NCBI GenBank assembly: GCA_029881255.1
Contig: JAOUMY010000001.1
Span: forward strand, 806,001-870,000
Source: Gammaproteobacteria bacterium
Lineage (GTDB): Bacteria; Pseudomonadota; Gammaproteobacteria; S012-40
Reading direction: 5' to 3'
Length of the DNA: 64,000 nucleotides
Position 1 is the stretch's first letter. The number at the start of each line of letters is the position of its first letter. Under the pieces are notes generated by a model. That model saw nothing but the letters and a program-made list of their open reading frames with translations, did no database searches and had not been told where the DNA came from. Position numbers and translations under genes: made by a program. Below are positions 39,487 through 50,165 of the stretch, one piece after another.

Positions 39487-40770
39487 CTATTTTTCACGCG
39501 CGATAGCGCGATGCCCGATATCCTTGCGGTAATACATCTTGTCCCAATGAATTTGTTTGACCAACTCATAGGCTCGATGCTGTGCCTCAGTTACGTTTTT
39601 ACCAAGTCCTACTGCGCACAACACTCGGCCACCATTGGTTACAACTTGGCCGTCTTTATTGTTGGTGCCCGCGTGGAAAACTTTTGCGTCGGCCATTTGT
39701 TCAGTTGGCAAACCGTTGATGACATCACCCTTGTTATAAGCTTCGGGGTAACCGCCCGCCGCCAAAACCACACCGAGTGATGCGCGCTCATCCCAGTCGG
39801 CGGTGACACTATCGAGCTTACGATCTAGAGCAGAATTGCACAGCCCTACGAGGTCTGATTTGAGTCGCATCATAATCGGTTGTGTTTCAGGATCGCCAAA
39901 GCGGCAATTGAATTCGAGAACCTTGGGCGTCCCATCAGGCCCGATCATCAGCCCGGCATACAGAAATCCGGTGTAAGAATTACCCTCGGCGGCCATACCG
40001 CGTATGGTTGGTTCGATAACTTCGCGCATGGCGCGATCATGAATTTCCTGCGTGACTACTGGTGCAGGTGAATATGCACCCATGCCGCCGGTGTTTGGAC
40101 CTTTGTCGCCGTCGTCGCGGGCTTTATGATCCTGAGATGTCGCTAAAGGCAGGATGTGTTCGCCGTCGGCCATTACAATAAAACTGGCTTCTTCGCCGAC
40201 GAGAAATTCTTCGATAACAACGCGGTGGCCTGCATCGCCAAAGGCGTTGCCCGCGAGCATATCCTCTACCGCCTGGATAGCCTCTTCTTCTGTCTGGGCC
40301 AGAATGACGCCCTTGCCTGCCGCTAGCCCGTCTGCCTTGACGACGATAGGCGCACCTTGGGACTTTATGTAGCTGACGGCTTCATCTACGCTGGTGAAAT
40401 TACCATAAGCAGCTGTCGGGATATTGTGACGGGCGAGAAAATCCTTGGTAAAGGCCTTGGAGCCTTCGAGTTGGGCGGCACCCTTTCTGGGACCAAAACA
40501 ACGTAATCCCGCATCCTCAAAGGCATCGACGACACCGAGAACCAGTGGTACCTCAGGGCCAACAATGGTCAGTGCGATCTGTTGCTTGCGCGCGAAATCA
40601 ACAAGCCCGGCAATATCTTCCACACTGATGGTGACATTTTCCAGCTTGGGTTCCAGTGCTGTACCGGCGTTTCCCGGCGCAACATAAACAGTGGTGACAT
40701 CTGGAGACTGTGCCGCCTTCCAGGCCAAAGCGTGTTCGCGGCCGCCGCTGCCGATAACCAGTATTTTCAT
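39487..40770 (-). CDS. purD: phosphoribosylamine-glycine ligase
   Basis: ATP-grasp enzyme forming GAR in purine synthesis. 427 residues from the ATG at 40770 ([17 protein letters not shown]). Other signatures: [57 protein letters not shown]. In many Gammaproteobacteria purD follows purH; here they are unlinked and on opposite strands. The longer frame to 40920 runs into the sulfotransferase and has no support. Confidence 0.97.
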   Translation of the reverse strand: MKILVIGSGGREHALAWKAAQSPDVTTVYVAPGNAGTALEPKLENVTISVEDIAGLVDFARKQQIALTIVGPEVPLVLGVVDAFEDAGLRCFGPRKGAAQLEGSKAFTKDFLARHNIPTAAYGNFTSVDEAVSYIKSQGAPIVVKADGLAAGKGVILAQTEEEAIQAVEDMLAGNAFGDAGHRVVIEEFLVGEEASFIVMADGEHILPLATSQDHKARDDGDKGPNTGGMGAYSPAPVVTQEIHDRAMREVIEPTIRGMAAEGNSYTGFLYAGLMIGPDGTPKVLEFNCRFGDPETQPIMMRLKSDLVGLCNSALDRKLDSVTADWDERASLGVVLAAGGYPEAYNKGDVINGLPTEQMADAKVFHAGTNNKDGQVVTNGGRVLCAVGLGKNVTEAQHRAYELVKQIHWDKMYYRKDIGHRAIAREK

Positions 40771-40838
40771 TGGTCCCCCAGGAATATTGCAAAGCGGCAG
40801 ATGATACCGCAAATGCCATGGGTTGTCCTGAGTGTGGC

Positions 40839-41540
40839 CTAGTGACAGACGTTGGTGGAATGCCAGTACTGAGGGACGATAAATTGCTGGACCTGTTCTT
40901 CCTGCCAATTGAGGCGGCACCAGATGGCGATTTCCATGGCCGTGTCGAGTCTACCGCTGACCAATTCGGCAGAATTGATTTCTCGCCAGTTTTGGGTGGA
41001 TTTCTTGAGCGCTTCCAGGCGGGCCTCATATGCCTGAGCCCATTTTTGCCAATAGACTATATCTTTTGAATGCTGGTTCATGAAAGGTGTTCGCAGACAG
41101 GAGCGGATGATTTCGTCCCGGTCCCTGCGCACGATTACCCATTTGGCCTGGGGGAAGGTTTGCAGAAAGATAGGCCAGAGCAAGCTTAGTTTGGCATCTT
41201 TAAACAACCAGGGTTGCTTACCTTCATACTGCTCATGTTGTAGATAGTCGGCAATGGTCTGTTTCAGCCCATTGACATTAGGGAGCTGATTGAGTCGTGG
41301 GAGTGAGTGGACTCCTAGAGGGTCGACGCCACAGGCTGAGAGTATGTGTTTTACCACTTTTTCTCTCAGGTAGACGTTTTCAAAAAAACCTTTAGGATTT
41401 TCTCTACCACCCCCGGATATTGTATGGCCCAGCCAGGCGCCGCAAAGCTCAAATACACCAGCGACCATGGATGTGCCCGAGCGGGGTAGCCCAAGAACAA
41501 AGATGGGGTTATCGATTGGCGCGAATGCAGAATTTGTCAC
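40839..41540 (-). CDS. sulfotransferase-family protein
   Basis: 233 residues. PAPS 5'-phosphosulfate loop GLPRSGTS (17-24) and a 3'-phosphate-binding segment VIVRRDRDEIIRSC (135-148) are both present, so a cytosolic PAPS-dependent sulfotransferase is likely. Candidate catalytic residues after the loop and the KDAKLSLLWP motif (114-123) also fit the family. The acceptor is unknown; lipids or surface polysaccharides are common. It precedes purD by 68 bases on the same strand. Confidence 0.87.
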   Translation of the reverse strand: MTNSAFAPIDNPIFVLGLPRSGTSMVAGVFELCGAWLGHTISGGGRENPKGFFENVYLREKVVKHILSACGVDPLGVHSLPRLNQLPNVNGLKQTIADYLQHEQYEGKQPWLFKDAKLSLLWPIFLQTFPQAKWVIVRRDRDEIIRSCLRTPFMNQHSKDIVYWQKWAQAYEARLEALKKSTQNWREINSAELVSGRLDTAMEIAIWCRLNWQEEQVQQFIVPQYWHSTNVCH

Positions 41541-41683
41541 TGCTCTTTACAAGTTGGTATTTTGACCGCTAGCGGGATTCTTGTAAGCAAGCTTAAGTAA
41601 ATTTGTGTAATTAAATGTATTTCCTTGATGTATTTATTGGTAGCACATTCAAGTTATTGTAGCTGCACGTCGATACAGGATGT

Positions 41684-42070
41684 ATGAGTGGATCAGACTG
41701 GTTAAATGATAACAAGGTGAGAAACCCCAACGAGCCTCAAATTAAGAAGGATCCGTTGTACTTATTGCTGCGCGAAGAAAAAATCGAAAAATTCAACAAG
41801 TACAAGGCAGCAGGTAAGACGTGTGATCTGACGAATTGTGATTTCCGCGGCTTGAATCTTCAAGGCCTGGATGCGTCTGGACTGGATTTTTCAGGATCAT
41901 ACTTCCGTCAGGCCGATTTGCGCGGGATTGATTTTTCAAAATCCAAACTTGAAGGGGCAAGCATACACGAAGCGAAAATCTCAGGCTGCTATTTTCCAGA
42001 CAAAATAAGTGCCGACGAAATCACGATGTCGCTTATCCGCGGCACACGCATGCGTTACGACCGCAAATAA
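41684..42070 (+). CDS. pentapeptide-repeat protein
   Basis: 128 residues. After a charged N-terminal third, residues ~45-105 form about ten A(D/N)LxG-type repeats (CDFRGLNLQGLDASGLDFSG, then SYFRQADLRGIDFSKSKLEG), which fold as a right-handed quadrilateral beta-helix. The number of repeats is too small to predict a gyrase-mimic role. No signal peptide. It converges with nudE. Confidence 0.85.
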   Translation: MSGSDWLNDNKVRNPNEPQIKKDPLYLLLREEKIEKFNKYKAAGKTCDLTNCDFRGLNLQGLDASGLDFSGSYFRQADLRGIDFSKSKLEGASIHEAKISGCYFPDKISADEITMSLIRGTRMRYDRK

Positions 42071-42073
42071 AAT

Positions 42074-42637
42074 CTAATTTCTACGCAATAATAAATCCCG
42101 AACAATATATAAAGCTGCAATACTGCGTGCCTCTGTACACTCAGGGTGTTGTACTAATTCGTGCAGGCGGTTGAGTTTCCAAGGTATAACTTCAATTGCT
42201 TCTGGCTCGTCGCCTTCGGCGCTTTCGGGATAAAGATCCTCAGCAAGAATGATGTGAGTGGTGTGACTGATATATCCAGGTGCGATCGTCAGTGAATGTA
42301 TGTGTTTTAATGCTTTTGCACCGTAACCCACTTCTTCTTTGATTTCGCGGTTGGCGGCTTCAAGCAAATCTTCACCAGGTTCGACTTTTCCTTTGGGGAG
42401 CGCAAGTTCATAGCGGTTAACCCCTGCGGCATATTCGCGGATGAGTAACACGGTTTCCGCATCTACCATTGGAAGTATCAATACTGCGCCACCTTCGCCG
42501 CTCTTTAATCGTTCATAACGTACGCGATTCCCATTGGAAAACTCTATATCAAGTTCCTGTATATGAAATATGCGGGTTTTCGCGGCAGTTGTTGCGCTGT
42601 GAACAACAGGTGCTGTTTTATCTGTTTTTTCTGACAT
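42074..42637 (-). CDS. nudE: ADP compounds hydrolase NudE
   Basis: Nudix hydrolase that acts on ADP-ribose, NADH and diadenosine compounds. 187 residues with a complete Nudix box at 83-106 (G-K-V-E-P-G-E through REIKEEVGYG; Glu101/102 bind metal). The N-terminus (KTRIFHIQELDIEFSNG) and VLLIREYAAGVNRYELALPKG are typical of NudE. Its ATG shares its last base with the end of hemJ (42637). Confidence 0.9.
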   Translation of the reverse strand: MSEKTDKTAPVVHSATTAAKTRIFHIQELDIEFSNGNRVRYERLKSGEGGAVLILPMVDAETVLLIREYAAGVNRYELALPKGKVEPGEDLLEAANREIKEEVGYGAKALKHIHSLTIAPGYISHTTHIILAEDLYPESAEGDEPEAIEVIPWKLNRLHELVQHPECTEARSIAALYIVRDLLLRRN

Positions 42638-43059
42638 CAGAATGGCCTTACAACTACGAGTATGGATATACCCAGTAAGATAAACACAGGAAACTCATTG
42701 AACCAGCGATAATAAACATGGCTACGTGTGTTTCTATCTTCACGAAAATCCCTGACTATTCTGGAGCAAAGGTATTGATACCCGAGCAAGATCACGACAA
42801 GTAACATTTTGGCGTGAAACCAGCCGCTAGATGAATAGGCTGCCCATGCGTAATCAAATGCCATCCATAGTCCTAGGCCGATTGCGCCAATAGATGTGAA
42901 CTTCATCATCGCAAATAATTTGCGTTCCATAATTTTGAAGCGCTCTTTTCCTGCCTCGTCGTGTGTCTCCGCGTGATAAACGAACAATCTCGGCAAATAA
43001 AATATCGCTGCAAACCAACTGACGACGAAAAACACATGTATGGCTTTTACCCAAAGCAT
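42637..43059 (-). CDS. hemJ: protoporphyrinogen IX oxidase HemJ
   Basis: Membrane enzyme for the penultimate step of heme synthesis, used by bacteria without HemG or HemY. 140 residues with four hydrophobic segments. Family features: LWVKAIHVFFVVSWFAAIFYLPRL split at the first helix, His8, HAKMLLV (82-88), and R(W/F)FNEFPVFILL near the end. It lies about 60 bases downstream of the CLC channel gene and overlaps nudE by one base. Confidence 0.92.
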   Translation of the reverse strand: MLWVKAIHVFFVVSWFAAIFYLPRLFVYHAETHDEAGKERFKIMERKLFAMMKFTSIGAIGLGLWMAFDYAWAAYSSSGWFHAKMLLVVILLGYQYLCSRIVRDFREDRNTRSHVYYRWFNEFPVFILLGISILVVVRPF

Positions 43060-43117
43060 AGGGACCTCATCAATTCCTCTGTATTTGTGCCTATGATACT
43101 TGGCTTCCTAACGGGAG

Positions 43118-44875
43118 TCATTTTATCACTCTATCCCCTTTACGACTTTTCGGACGAGGGCTACGAACAGTGAGAATGTCCTCAAGGGTTAGGACGCCAA
43201 TGATACCTGAGTGGGATACGATGTAGACGGCTTCACCTCCCGAGTCAGTTAGTAACTCATAGGCATCTTGCAAGGTCGCCTGAGCAGACAAGGCACGCGC
43301 ACTGAGGCGAGTAGCCGGTACGTCAAGCAAGTTGATTTCGTCGTCTATACCGTCACGCTCTAAAAAAGCCGCCAGGTCTGAAGCGGGCATGATGTAGGCG
43401 TCCTGGTCGCTTCCACTCAAGATCCATCGTGTGCGTTTGGAAATACGAGATTTTAGTCTGGTAGTCGGTATGAGATTTTCCAGATGAACCACGGATTTTT
43501 CCATTACGCTGGTAACGCCAACCCGCCGTAGCGCTTGGGCCGCTGGGTCGTTTTTGTAATCCAAGCCTCGAGCGGCTAGCAGAGCGCGGAATACCGCTTT
43601 CTGTCCAAAGATTCGTGCAGCGGTTAGTTGTGCTATTGCAACTGCCAACATGCCGGGAAGAAGTATCTGAGGATTGTGGGTGAGCTCGAACATTGTCATC
43701 AACGCGGTGAGTGGTGCTTGAATGACCGCGCCCATCATTGCGCCTATCCCAATTAAGGCGTATTGGCCGACATGCCCCGCATCTTGTGGTGAGATATCCA
43801 TGGCCAACATGCCCACCGCTCCGCCGGCCGTCGCGCCGATCACGATTGTAGGGCCTATCAGTCCTCCTGGAAGCCCGAGTCCAAGAGTGAGAGTGGTGGC
43901 AAAAAGTTTCATCAATACAATAACCAGCAAACTTGCCAGCAGTAGCTCACCTGAAAGCGCCTGGCTGACCGTATCGTATCCGATGCCCATAATTTGAGGC
44001 GCTATAATGGCGCACAACCCGGTGGCCAATCCGGCGAGAGAAAAACGCAACCACACTGGAAGTTGGCGGGCACTTAAAGTGAAGAGCAGTAACATCCGGA
44101 TGAAGGCCGCCCCTAATAGACCAATGGATATGCCTGTGACAATCACCCAGGGGATTTGCTCGATGCTCATGCCGGCGTTTAGATTGCTTGCCAGCAGCGC
44201 ATCGGTCCCGAATACAGTGTGAGCGATTACTGTCGCAGTAACTGCGGCAAGTATTACGGGCAGTAAAGTGCCGGTGGAGATCTCCAGTACAATAACTTCG
44301 ATCGCAAAAATGACCCCTGCAATCGGGGTATTGAATGACGCAGCAATCGCGGCTGCCACGCCGCAGGCGATGAGTACCCTGCCAGCATTATTGGGGAGAC
44401 GTAACCATTGACCGACGAGACTGCCACCAGCGGCCCCCAGATGTATACTCGGTCCCTCGCGGCCAACCGAGTGCCCCGAGATGATGCTAATGGCTGCGCC
44501 AAGGAACTGCGCGAGAAAATTTGATAGCGGTAGGCGTCCCTGATGGTAATCCAGGCGCTCGATTGTATGGACGACGCCGACGCTTCGTTGGTCGGTACTC
44601 AGTAACTGAAAAATTAGTCCAATTACAAGTCCGCCCAACATAGGTAACACCAACAGCACCCAGCGGGGAAGTGCCTCATAGTTCTCTGGGTTTCCATCGG
44701 GCAGAAACTGGATTTGTACGCCTTCGACGACGAGTCGAAAGGCAATAATGATGGCAGCGGCAAGAATTCCTGTGATGACACCGAGGAGGGATAGCTCGAT
44801 GAGTCCCTGGTGTTCTGAGGACAAACGTAACCTGATTTTATCGAGCATGGGGCTTTTAGCTTTCCTCCGACGCAT
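43118..44875 (-). CDS. CLC-family chloride channel/transporter with CBS domains
   Basis: 585 residues with about ten membrane segments. Selectivity region: SGHSVGREGPSIH (133-145) with the gating Glu140 in GREGP, and GLGLPGGLIGP for the second ion-binding loop. A C-terminal pair of CBS-like segments (~460-570: VTSVMEKSVVHL, DAYELLTDSGGEAVYIV, GIIGVLTLEDIL) may bind nucleotides. Start may be 44875 or the ATG at 44848. Whether it is a channel or a proton-coupled exchanger cannot be told from sequence alone. Confidence 0.93.
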   Translation of the reverse strand: MRRRKAKSPMLDKIRLRLSSEHQGLIELSLLGVITGILAAAIIIAFRLVVEGVQIQFLPDGNPENYEALPRWVLLVLPMLGGLVIGLIFQLLSTDQRSVGVVHTIERLDYHQGRLPLSNFLAQFLGAAISIISGHSVGREGPSIHLGAAGGSLVGQWLRLPNNAGRVLIACGVAAAIAASFNTPIAGVIFAIEVIVLEISTGTLLPVILAAVTATVIAHTVFGTDALLASNLNAGMSIEQIPWVIVTGISIGLLGAAFIRMLLLFTLSARQLPVWLRFSLAGLATGLCAIIAPQIMGIGYDTVSQALSGELLLASLLVIVLMKLFATTLTLGLGLPGGLIGPTIVIGATAGGAVGMLAMDISPQDAGHVGQYALIGIGAMMGAVIQAPLTALMTMFELTHNPQILLPGMLAVAIAQLTAARIFGQKAVFRALLAARGLDYKNDPAAQALRRVGVTSVMEKSVVHLENLIPTTRLKSRISKRTRWILSGSDQDAYIMPASDLAAFLERDGIDDEINLLDVPATRLSARALSAQATLQDAYELLTDSGGEAVYIVSHSGIIGVLTLEDILTVRSPRPKSRKGDRVIK

Positions 44876-44968
44876 TAGAGTGGTTACCCATGCAATGCGT
44901 GTGCAGTAACGACAGAATGTTTGTTATTGAATTATAATGGAATTCTTTTAGGGTGAAAGAAATACACA

Positions 44969-45382
44969 ATGCAATCCGATCTATGGATATTGTTTGGAAG
45001 TGCGTTTGTTTCTTCCACGCTCCTGCCAGGGGGGTCTGAGGCGCTGTTACTGTACTATGCGACGAGGGGGGAGCAGGATGTTTTGTCTTTGTGGCTGGTA
45101 GCGACTACGGGTAACACCCTGGGAGGAATGACATCGTGGGGCGTCGGGCGGATAATTCAGTGGCGCTTTCCCGGTAAACGGCTGCAGGATGATAAGCATC
45201 GACGGGCGCTAGAGCGGGTCGAAAAATGGGGAAGCCCGTTTTTATTGTTGTCTTGGCTACCTATTATAGGCGACCCCCTTTGCGTCGCCGCCGGCTGGCT
45301 GAAGGTGAACGCAATCAAGGCATTGATTTTTATTGCTATAGGCAAGGCTGGACGTTACGCATTTTTGCTTTTGTTGACGTAG
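44969..45382 (+). CDS. YqaA-family membrane protein (DedA superfamily)
   Basis: 137 residues with three to four hydrophobic helices. YqaA/DedA features: FVSSTLLPGGSEALLL, the TGNTLGGMTSWGVGR turn, and WLPIIGDPLCVAAGWLKV near the end with the conserved Gly-Asp. Such proteins are thought to move lipids across the inner membrane. Transcribed away from the CLC gene. Confidence 0.88.
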   Translation: MQSDLWILFGSAFVSSTLLPGGSEALLLYYATRGEQDVLSLWLVATTGNTLGGMTSWGVGRIIQWRFPGKRLQDDKHRRALERVEKWGSPFLLLSWLPIIGDPLCVAAGWLKVNAIKALIFIAIGKAGRYAFLLLLT

Positions 45383-45471
45383 TTAGGTATTTTCCTGTTA
45401 TAAAATAGATAATTAGACCGTTATACCTAATTGATAATACAAATTTAACCGAAGTGGTCTATTGTTCGTTT

Positions 45472-46215
45472 ATGCATATTCTCAGACTTCCTGAAAACCA
45501 CAATGGCCGAGATATCGTAGTAGGCGACATCCATGGTCACTTCGACGAATTCGAAGAATTACTTCAAGTTACTCGATTTGATACCAGCCGCGACAGACTT
45601 CTTAGCGTGGGCGATTATATCGATCGTGGCCCCCACAGTGAGCGCGCGTTGGAGTATCTTGAGCAGCCCTGGTTTTACTCAGTCAAAGGCAATCACGAGG
45701 CCATGCTTTCCGCTGCACAGAATTTTGAGCCGGGAATTTATGAGCTTTGGATGCGCAATGGCGGTGAATGGGCAGAGAATGTCGACGAAGACGTGCTCGA
45801 TCGCTTGGCTGAGATTTATCAACAGCTTCCCTATGTGATTGAGGTTCCATCACGTCACGGCAAAGTTGCTATTGTTCATGCGGATATTCCAGAGTTTGCC
45901 AAGTGGGATGATTTTGTCTTTGATCTGGAAATCAATAACCAGGACGACAAACTACTACAAACTATGCTCTGGTCACGGTCGACGTATCGTCGCTTGCGAT
46001 TGACTAAACTCTATCCAAATTGCTATCCACCCCCAATGGTTGAGGGGGTGCATAGAATTTACCTTGGTCATAGCATCGTTGCAGAACCAGTGGAATTTGG
46101 ATCTTTCTACTTTATCGATACGGGCGCGTATGCCAATGGTCAGTTAACTGCTGTCGATATCAATTCCCAGGAAGTTTATTCTATCGGTGTGATGAATTAC
46201 GCCATCGGCTATTGA
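45472..46215 (+). CDS. PPP-family serine/threonine phosphatase (PrpA/PrpB-like)
   Basis: 247 residues from the ATG at 45472. All metal-binding motifs of PPP phosphatases are seen: GDIHGH (18-23), GDYIDRG (47-53), GNHE (73-76), VHAD in the middle, and GHS. A di-metal phosphatase acting on phosphoproteins or nucleotides is expected. It lies alone between the YqaA gene and the FAD/Fe-S oxidoreductase. Confidence 0.9.
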   Translation: MHILRLPENHNGRDIVVGDIHGHFDEFEELLQVTRFDTSRDRLLSVGDYIDRGPHSERALEYLEQPWFYSVKGNHEAMLSAAQNFEPGIYELWMRNGGEWAENVDEDVLDRLAEIYQQLPYVIEVPSRHGKVAIVHADIPEFAKWDDFVFDLEINNQDDKLLQTMLWSRSTYRRLRLTKLYPNCYPPPMVEGVHRIYLGHSIVAEPVEFGSFYFIDTGAYANGQLTAVDINSQEVYSIGVMNYAIGY

Positions 46216-46285
46216 ATTTCGAAACTCGTTTTCTGTTCGGCAAGCCAGTCTGCTGTGCGCATGTTAGAATAGGCGCCCATTTTTG

Positions 46286-49200
46286 ATGTTCAGTGCAGAC
46301 AATATGCGCATTCGCGAAATCCCCTATAATTACACCTCGTATTCAGATCGTGAGATTGTTATCCGGTTTTTGGGTCCGCGTGGCTGGGAAATACTGGAAG
46401 AATTGAGAGTGGCCCGCAAGACCGGGCGTTCAGCACGTATGTTGTTTGAGGTGCTGGGCGATATGTGGGTTATCAAACGCAACCCGTATATTCAGGACGA
46501 TTTGCTGAAAAACCGCCAGCGCCGAGACTCACTGGTGCACGCTCTACATCACCGTCTTGATCAGGTCGGTGAGCGTGCCGATCAAAACTCCCTAACATTA
46601 GAGCTGATCAACCTGGCTCGCGCTGCTGTGGCAGAGTTTGAGGCCTGGTTTTCACATCAATGGGATATGCGCAAGGAAGTCACGCGCAAGCTTTCCCGCT
46701 GTACAGGCAAAGACAATATCGATTTTGGCGGACTCGCCAAGGTCGCGCACGTCACAGACGCTACCGATTGGCGTGTGGAGTTTCCCTTTGTCGTCATCTA
46801 TCCCGATACCGAATCAGAGGTTCGTGACATCGTTGCCGCATGTATCGAGTGCGGCCTTACGATAGTGCCGCGCGGTGGTGGAACCGGTTATACCGGTGGC
46901 GCTATTCCTTTATTTGAAAATACTGCAGTAATCAATACGGAAAAGCTCGAAGCCTTGAGTGGTGTCGAATTTCGACAAATCGAAGGTGTTGAGCATCCCG
47001 TGGCAACGATACGCGCTGAATGTGGCGTGGTGACGCGTCGCGTTGCCGATGCGGCGGAAGAAGTTGGGCAAATTTTCGCGGTCGATCCCACATCGATTGA
47101 TGCGTCGACCATCGGCGGCAATATTGCTATGAACGCTGGTGGTAAAAAGGCAGTGCTTTGGGGTACGACGATAGACAATCTGGTCTCCTGGCGCATGGTG
47201 ACGCCGGATGCAAAGTGGATGGAGGTTGAGCGAATTGGACACAACCTCGGAAAAATCCATGAACAAAAAGAAGTGCGATTTCGCGTTTCACGCTTTGAAG
47301 CGGATGGCCACACCTCGGCTGGTGAGCCGTATGAAATAAAAATGCCTGGTTCGGCGTTTCGCAAGCTTGGTTTGGGTAAAGATGTTACCGATAAATTTCT
47401 AGGCGGGTTACCGGGTGTACAAAAAGAAGGCTGCGATGGCCTGATTACTTCTGCTTACTTTATTTTGCATCGTATGCCCGCATTTACACGGACGGTTTGT
47501 TTGGAGTTTTTCGGACATGATTTGTCGCGGAGCGTACCTGCAATCGTCGAGATAAATGACTATCTTAAGCAGGCAAAATCGGTTTGTCTTTCAGGTCTGG
47601 AACATCTGGATGAGCGATATGTAAAAGCCGTGCGTTACACCACAAAGGCAGCACGGAGAGAGATGCCAAAGATGGTGTTGATCGCAGACATCTCTGGTGA
47701 GGATGAACAGCTAGTTGCAGCTGCTGCGGAGGCTGTCGTGGCGATGACGCAGAATCGTGATGGCGAGGGCTTTGTTGCGGTGAGTCCGGAAGCCAGGCGC
47801 CGATTCTGGTTGGATCGTACGCGTACAGCGGCGATAGCAGCGCATACCAATGCGTTCAAAATCAACGAAGACGTTGTTATTCCTCTGGACAAACTGGCGG
47901 AATATACAAGAGGTGTCGAGCGAATCAATATCGAACAGTCGATAAAAAATAAGCTGCAAATTGTCGACGCGGTACGCGATTACATACGCTCAGATTGGTA
48001 TGAATTGCGGATGGCCGATGGCTATGAAGCAAACGACGAGTCCGACGTAATTCTAGAAGGAAAAAAACAGGCTGCATACGAAGTATTGGATAAAGTAGAA
48101 ACTCGTTGGCGCGCGTTTTTAGAGAATTTCGATGCTCCAGCTAAAACGCTTGAGACATTCTATTCGCCAGCTACGATACCACTGTGCCGAGAAAATGATA
48201 CGGTGCTTGATTTGTTGCTTAGACGTGATCTGCGTATCAGTTATCGCCGTTCAGTCGAACAAGCCGTAAAGGAAATTTTCGCGGGTAGAGACTTAGAAAG
48301 TATTCGGGCTCGTTTCGACGATGTGCATCAGAAGATCCGTAGTAGTCGGTTATTTGTTGCTACCCATATGCATGCGGGTGACGGCAATGTTCATACAAAT
48401 ATTCCTGTGCATTCGAATGACTACACGATGCTTCGTGAGGCAGATCATATCGTCGATCAGGTTATGGCTCTCGCTGAAAATCTAGGCGGAGTTATTTCGG
48501 GTGAACACGGCATAGGTATCACCAAGTTTCAATATTTAAGCAAGGATGCAATTGCATCCTTCGCTCGCTACAAGCAACAGATTGATCCGCAGGGTTGGTT
48601 TAATCGAGGAAAATTATTGGAAGGCGGGAATCTCGATGACGCGTACACACCCTCTCTTCGCTTGGTTCAGCAAGAAGCAATCATCCTGGAAGAGAGTGAA
48701 CTTGGCGCGTTAAATGACGATATTCGTCACTGTCTTCGATGTGGTAAGTGCAAACCGGTCTGTAATACGCACATTCCAAGAGCGAATCTTTTGTATTCTC
48801 CCAGAAACAAAATTCTCGCAACCGGACTGATCATAGAGGCGTTCCTTTACGAAGAACAAACGCGTCGTGGTGTATCGGTTCTGCATTTTGATGAGATGAA
48901 TGACGTCGCCGATCATTGTACGGTTTGTCATAAATGTTTTAATCCCTGTCCTGTCAATATCGATTTTGGTGACGTAACAACGCGTATGCGCAATATCTTG
49001 CGCGCGCGCGGCCAAAAGAAATCCAATATCGGAACGAAAATGTCAATCGCATTTCTCAATGCGACAGATCCTTCTGTTATAAAGGGTATGAGAAAGGGTT
49101 TGATTGAATGGGGTTACAAGGCGCAACGCATTGCGCATACCGCTGCCAAGAGTGTTGGTGTGGTGAAACAACAAAAACGGCCGGAATCGACAACAGGGCG

Positions 49201-50140
49201 TACGCCAATAAAAGAGCAAGTTATACATCTCATTCGCAAGCCGATGCCTTCGCAGTTACCAGCAAAAACAACACGTGCGTTGTTGCGTATCGAAGATAAT
49301 AAAACTGTTCCTATCCTGCGCGATCCAGCGAAAGTAAACGATGATAGTGAAGCGGTGTTCTATTTCCCGGGTTGTGGATCCGAACGTCTATTTAGTCAGA
49401 TTAGTCTGGCGACGTTGGCAATGTTATATGACGCAGGTGTTCAGACCGTGTTGCCTCCCGGTTATCTCTGCTGTGGTTATCCGCAGACTTCGACCGGTGA
49501 TGAAGTTAAAGGCAAAAAAATTACGACGGAAAATCGCGTTTTGTTTCACCGTGTTGCGAATACGTTGAATTTTCTCGATATAAAAACGGTGATTGTTTCC
49601 TGTGGTACTTGTATGGATCAATTGCTGAAGTATGAATTCGAGCGCATTTTTCCCGGATGTCGTCTAATGGATATTCATGAATATTTGTTGGAAAAAGGCT
49701 ATGGATTAAAGGAAAGTGACGGAATCAAATATATGTATCACGACCCTTGTCATACACCTATGAAGTTGCAAAATCCCCAGAAAGTTGCTTCAGGTTTAAT
49801 GGGGCAGGAAGTGCTTTTGTCAGAGCGTTGCTGTGGCGAAGCAGGAACTTTTGCCGTGTCACGGCCAGATATCGCGACGCAGGTGCGTTTTCGTAAGCAG
49901 GAAGAGCTTAGTAAAGGTATTGAGTCGTTGGTCGGTAAGCCTAAAGCGAAGAAAGGGGAGGTCAAAATGTTAACCTCTTGTCCGGCGTGTATGCAGGGCT
50001 TGTCACGCTACAAAAACGATACAGGCTTAACAACGGACTATATTGTAGTCGAACTTATCAAGCAATTGATGGGCGACGACTGGCAAAAAGCTTTCATCGA
50101 AAAGGCTAACAACGGCGGAATTGAACAAATATTATTGTAG
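46286..50140 (+). CDS. giant FAD/Fe-S oxidoreductase with DUF3683 N-terminus
   Basis: About 1284 residues. Order: DUF3683-type N-terminal region (~1-150), FAD-binding type 4 domain (~155-330, [13 protein letters not shown]), FAD-oxidase C-terminal domain with [12 protein letters not shown] and GEHGIG, two 4Fe-4S clusters ([11 protein letters not shown] and [11 protein letters not shown]), and two CCG cysteine-rich domains ([19 protein letters not shown]; then DPCHTP, CCGEAG, SCPAC). It resembles large D-lactate or glycolate dehydrogenase-like fusions. A second start at 46304 ([10 protein letters not shown]) is equally good. Electron acceptor unknown. Confidence 0.9.
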   Translation: MFSADNMRIREIPYNYTSYSDREIVIRFLGPRGWEILEELRVARKTGRSARMLFEVLGDMWVIKRNPYIQDDLLKNRQRRDSLVHALHHRLDQVGERADQNSLTLELINLARAAVAEFEAWFSHQWDMRKEVTRKLSRCTGKDNIDFGGLAKVAHVTDATDWRVEFPFVVIYPDTESEVRDIVAACIECGLTIVPRGGGTGYTGGAIPLFENTAVINTEKLEALSGVEFRQIEGVEHPVATIRAECGVVTRRVADAAEEVGQIFAVDPTSIDASTIGGNIAMNAGGKKAVLWGTTIDNLVSWRMVTPDAKWMEVERIGHNLGKIHEQKEVRFRVSRFEADGHTSAGEPYEIKMPGSAFRKLGLGKDVTDKFLGGLPGVQKEGCDGLITSAYFILHRMPAFTRTVCLEFFGHDLSRSVPAIVEINDYLKQAKSVCLSGLEHLDERYVKAVRYTTKAARREMPKMVLIADISGEDEQLVAAAAEAVVAMTQNRDGEGFVAVSPEARRRFWLDRTRTAAIAAHTNAFKINEDVVIPLDKLAEYTRGVERINIEQSIKNKLQIVDAVRDYIRSDWYELRMADGYEANDESDVILEGKKQAAYEVLDKVETRWRAFLENFDAPAKTLETFYSPATIPLCRENDTVLDLLLRRDLRISYRRSVEQAVKEIFAGRDLESIRARFDDVHQKIRSSRLFVATHMHAGDGNVHTNIPVHSNDYTMLREADHIVDQVMALAENLGGVISGEHGIGITKFQYLSKDAIASFARYKQQIDPQGWFNRGKLLEGGNLDDAYTPSLRLVQQEAIILEESELGALNDDIRHCLRCGKCKPVCNTHIPRANLLYSPRNKILATGLIIEAFLYEEQTRRGVSVLHFDEMNDVADHCTVCHKCFNPCPVNIDFGDVTTRMRNILRARGQKKSNIGTKMSIAFLNATDPSVIKGMRKGLIEWGYKAQRIAHTAAKSVGVVKQQKRPESTTGRTPIKEQVIHLIRKPMPSQLPAKTTRALLRIEDNKTVPILRDPAKVNDDSEAVFYFPGCGSERLFSQISLATLAMLYDAGVQTVLPPGYLCCGYPQTSTGDEVKGKKITTENRVLFHRVANTLNFLDIKTVIVSCGTCMDQLLKYEFERIFPGCRLMDIHEYLLEKGYGLKESDGIKYMYHDPCHTPMKLQNPQKVASGLMGQEVLLSERCCGEAGTFAVSRPDIATQVRFRKQEELSKGIESLVGKPKAKKGEVKMLTSCPACMQGLSRYKNDTGLTTDYIVVELIKQLMGDDWQKAFIEKANNGGIEQILL

Positions 50141-50165
50141 TGATTAACGAGAGAAGGATTACATC

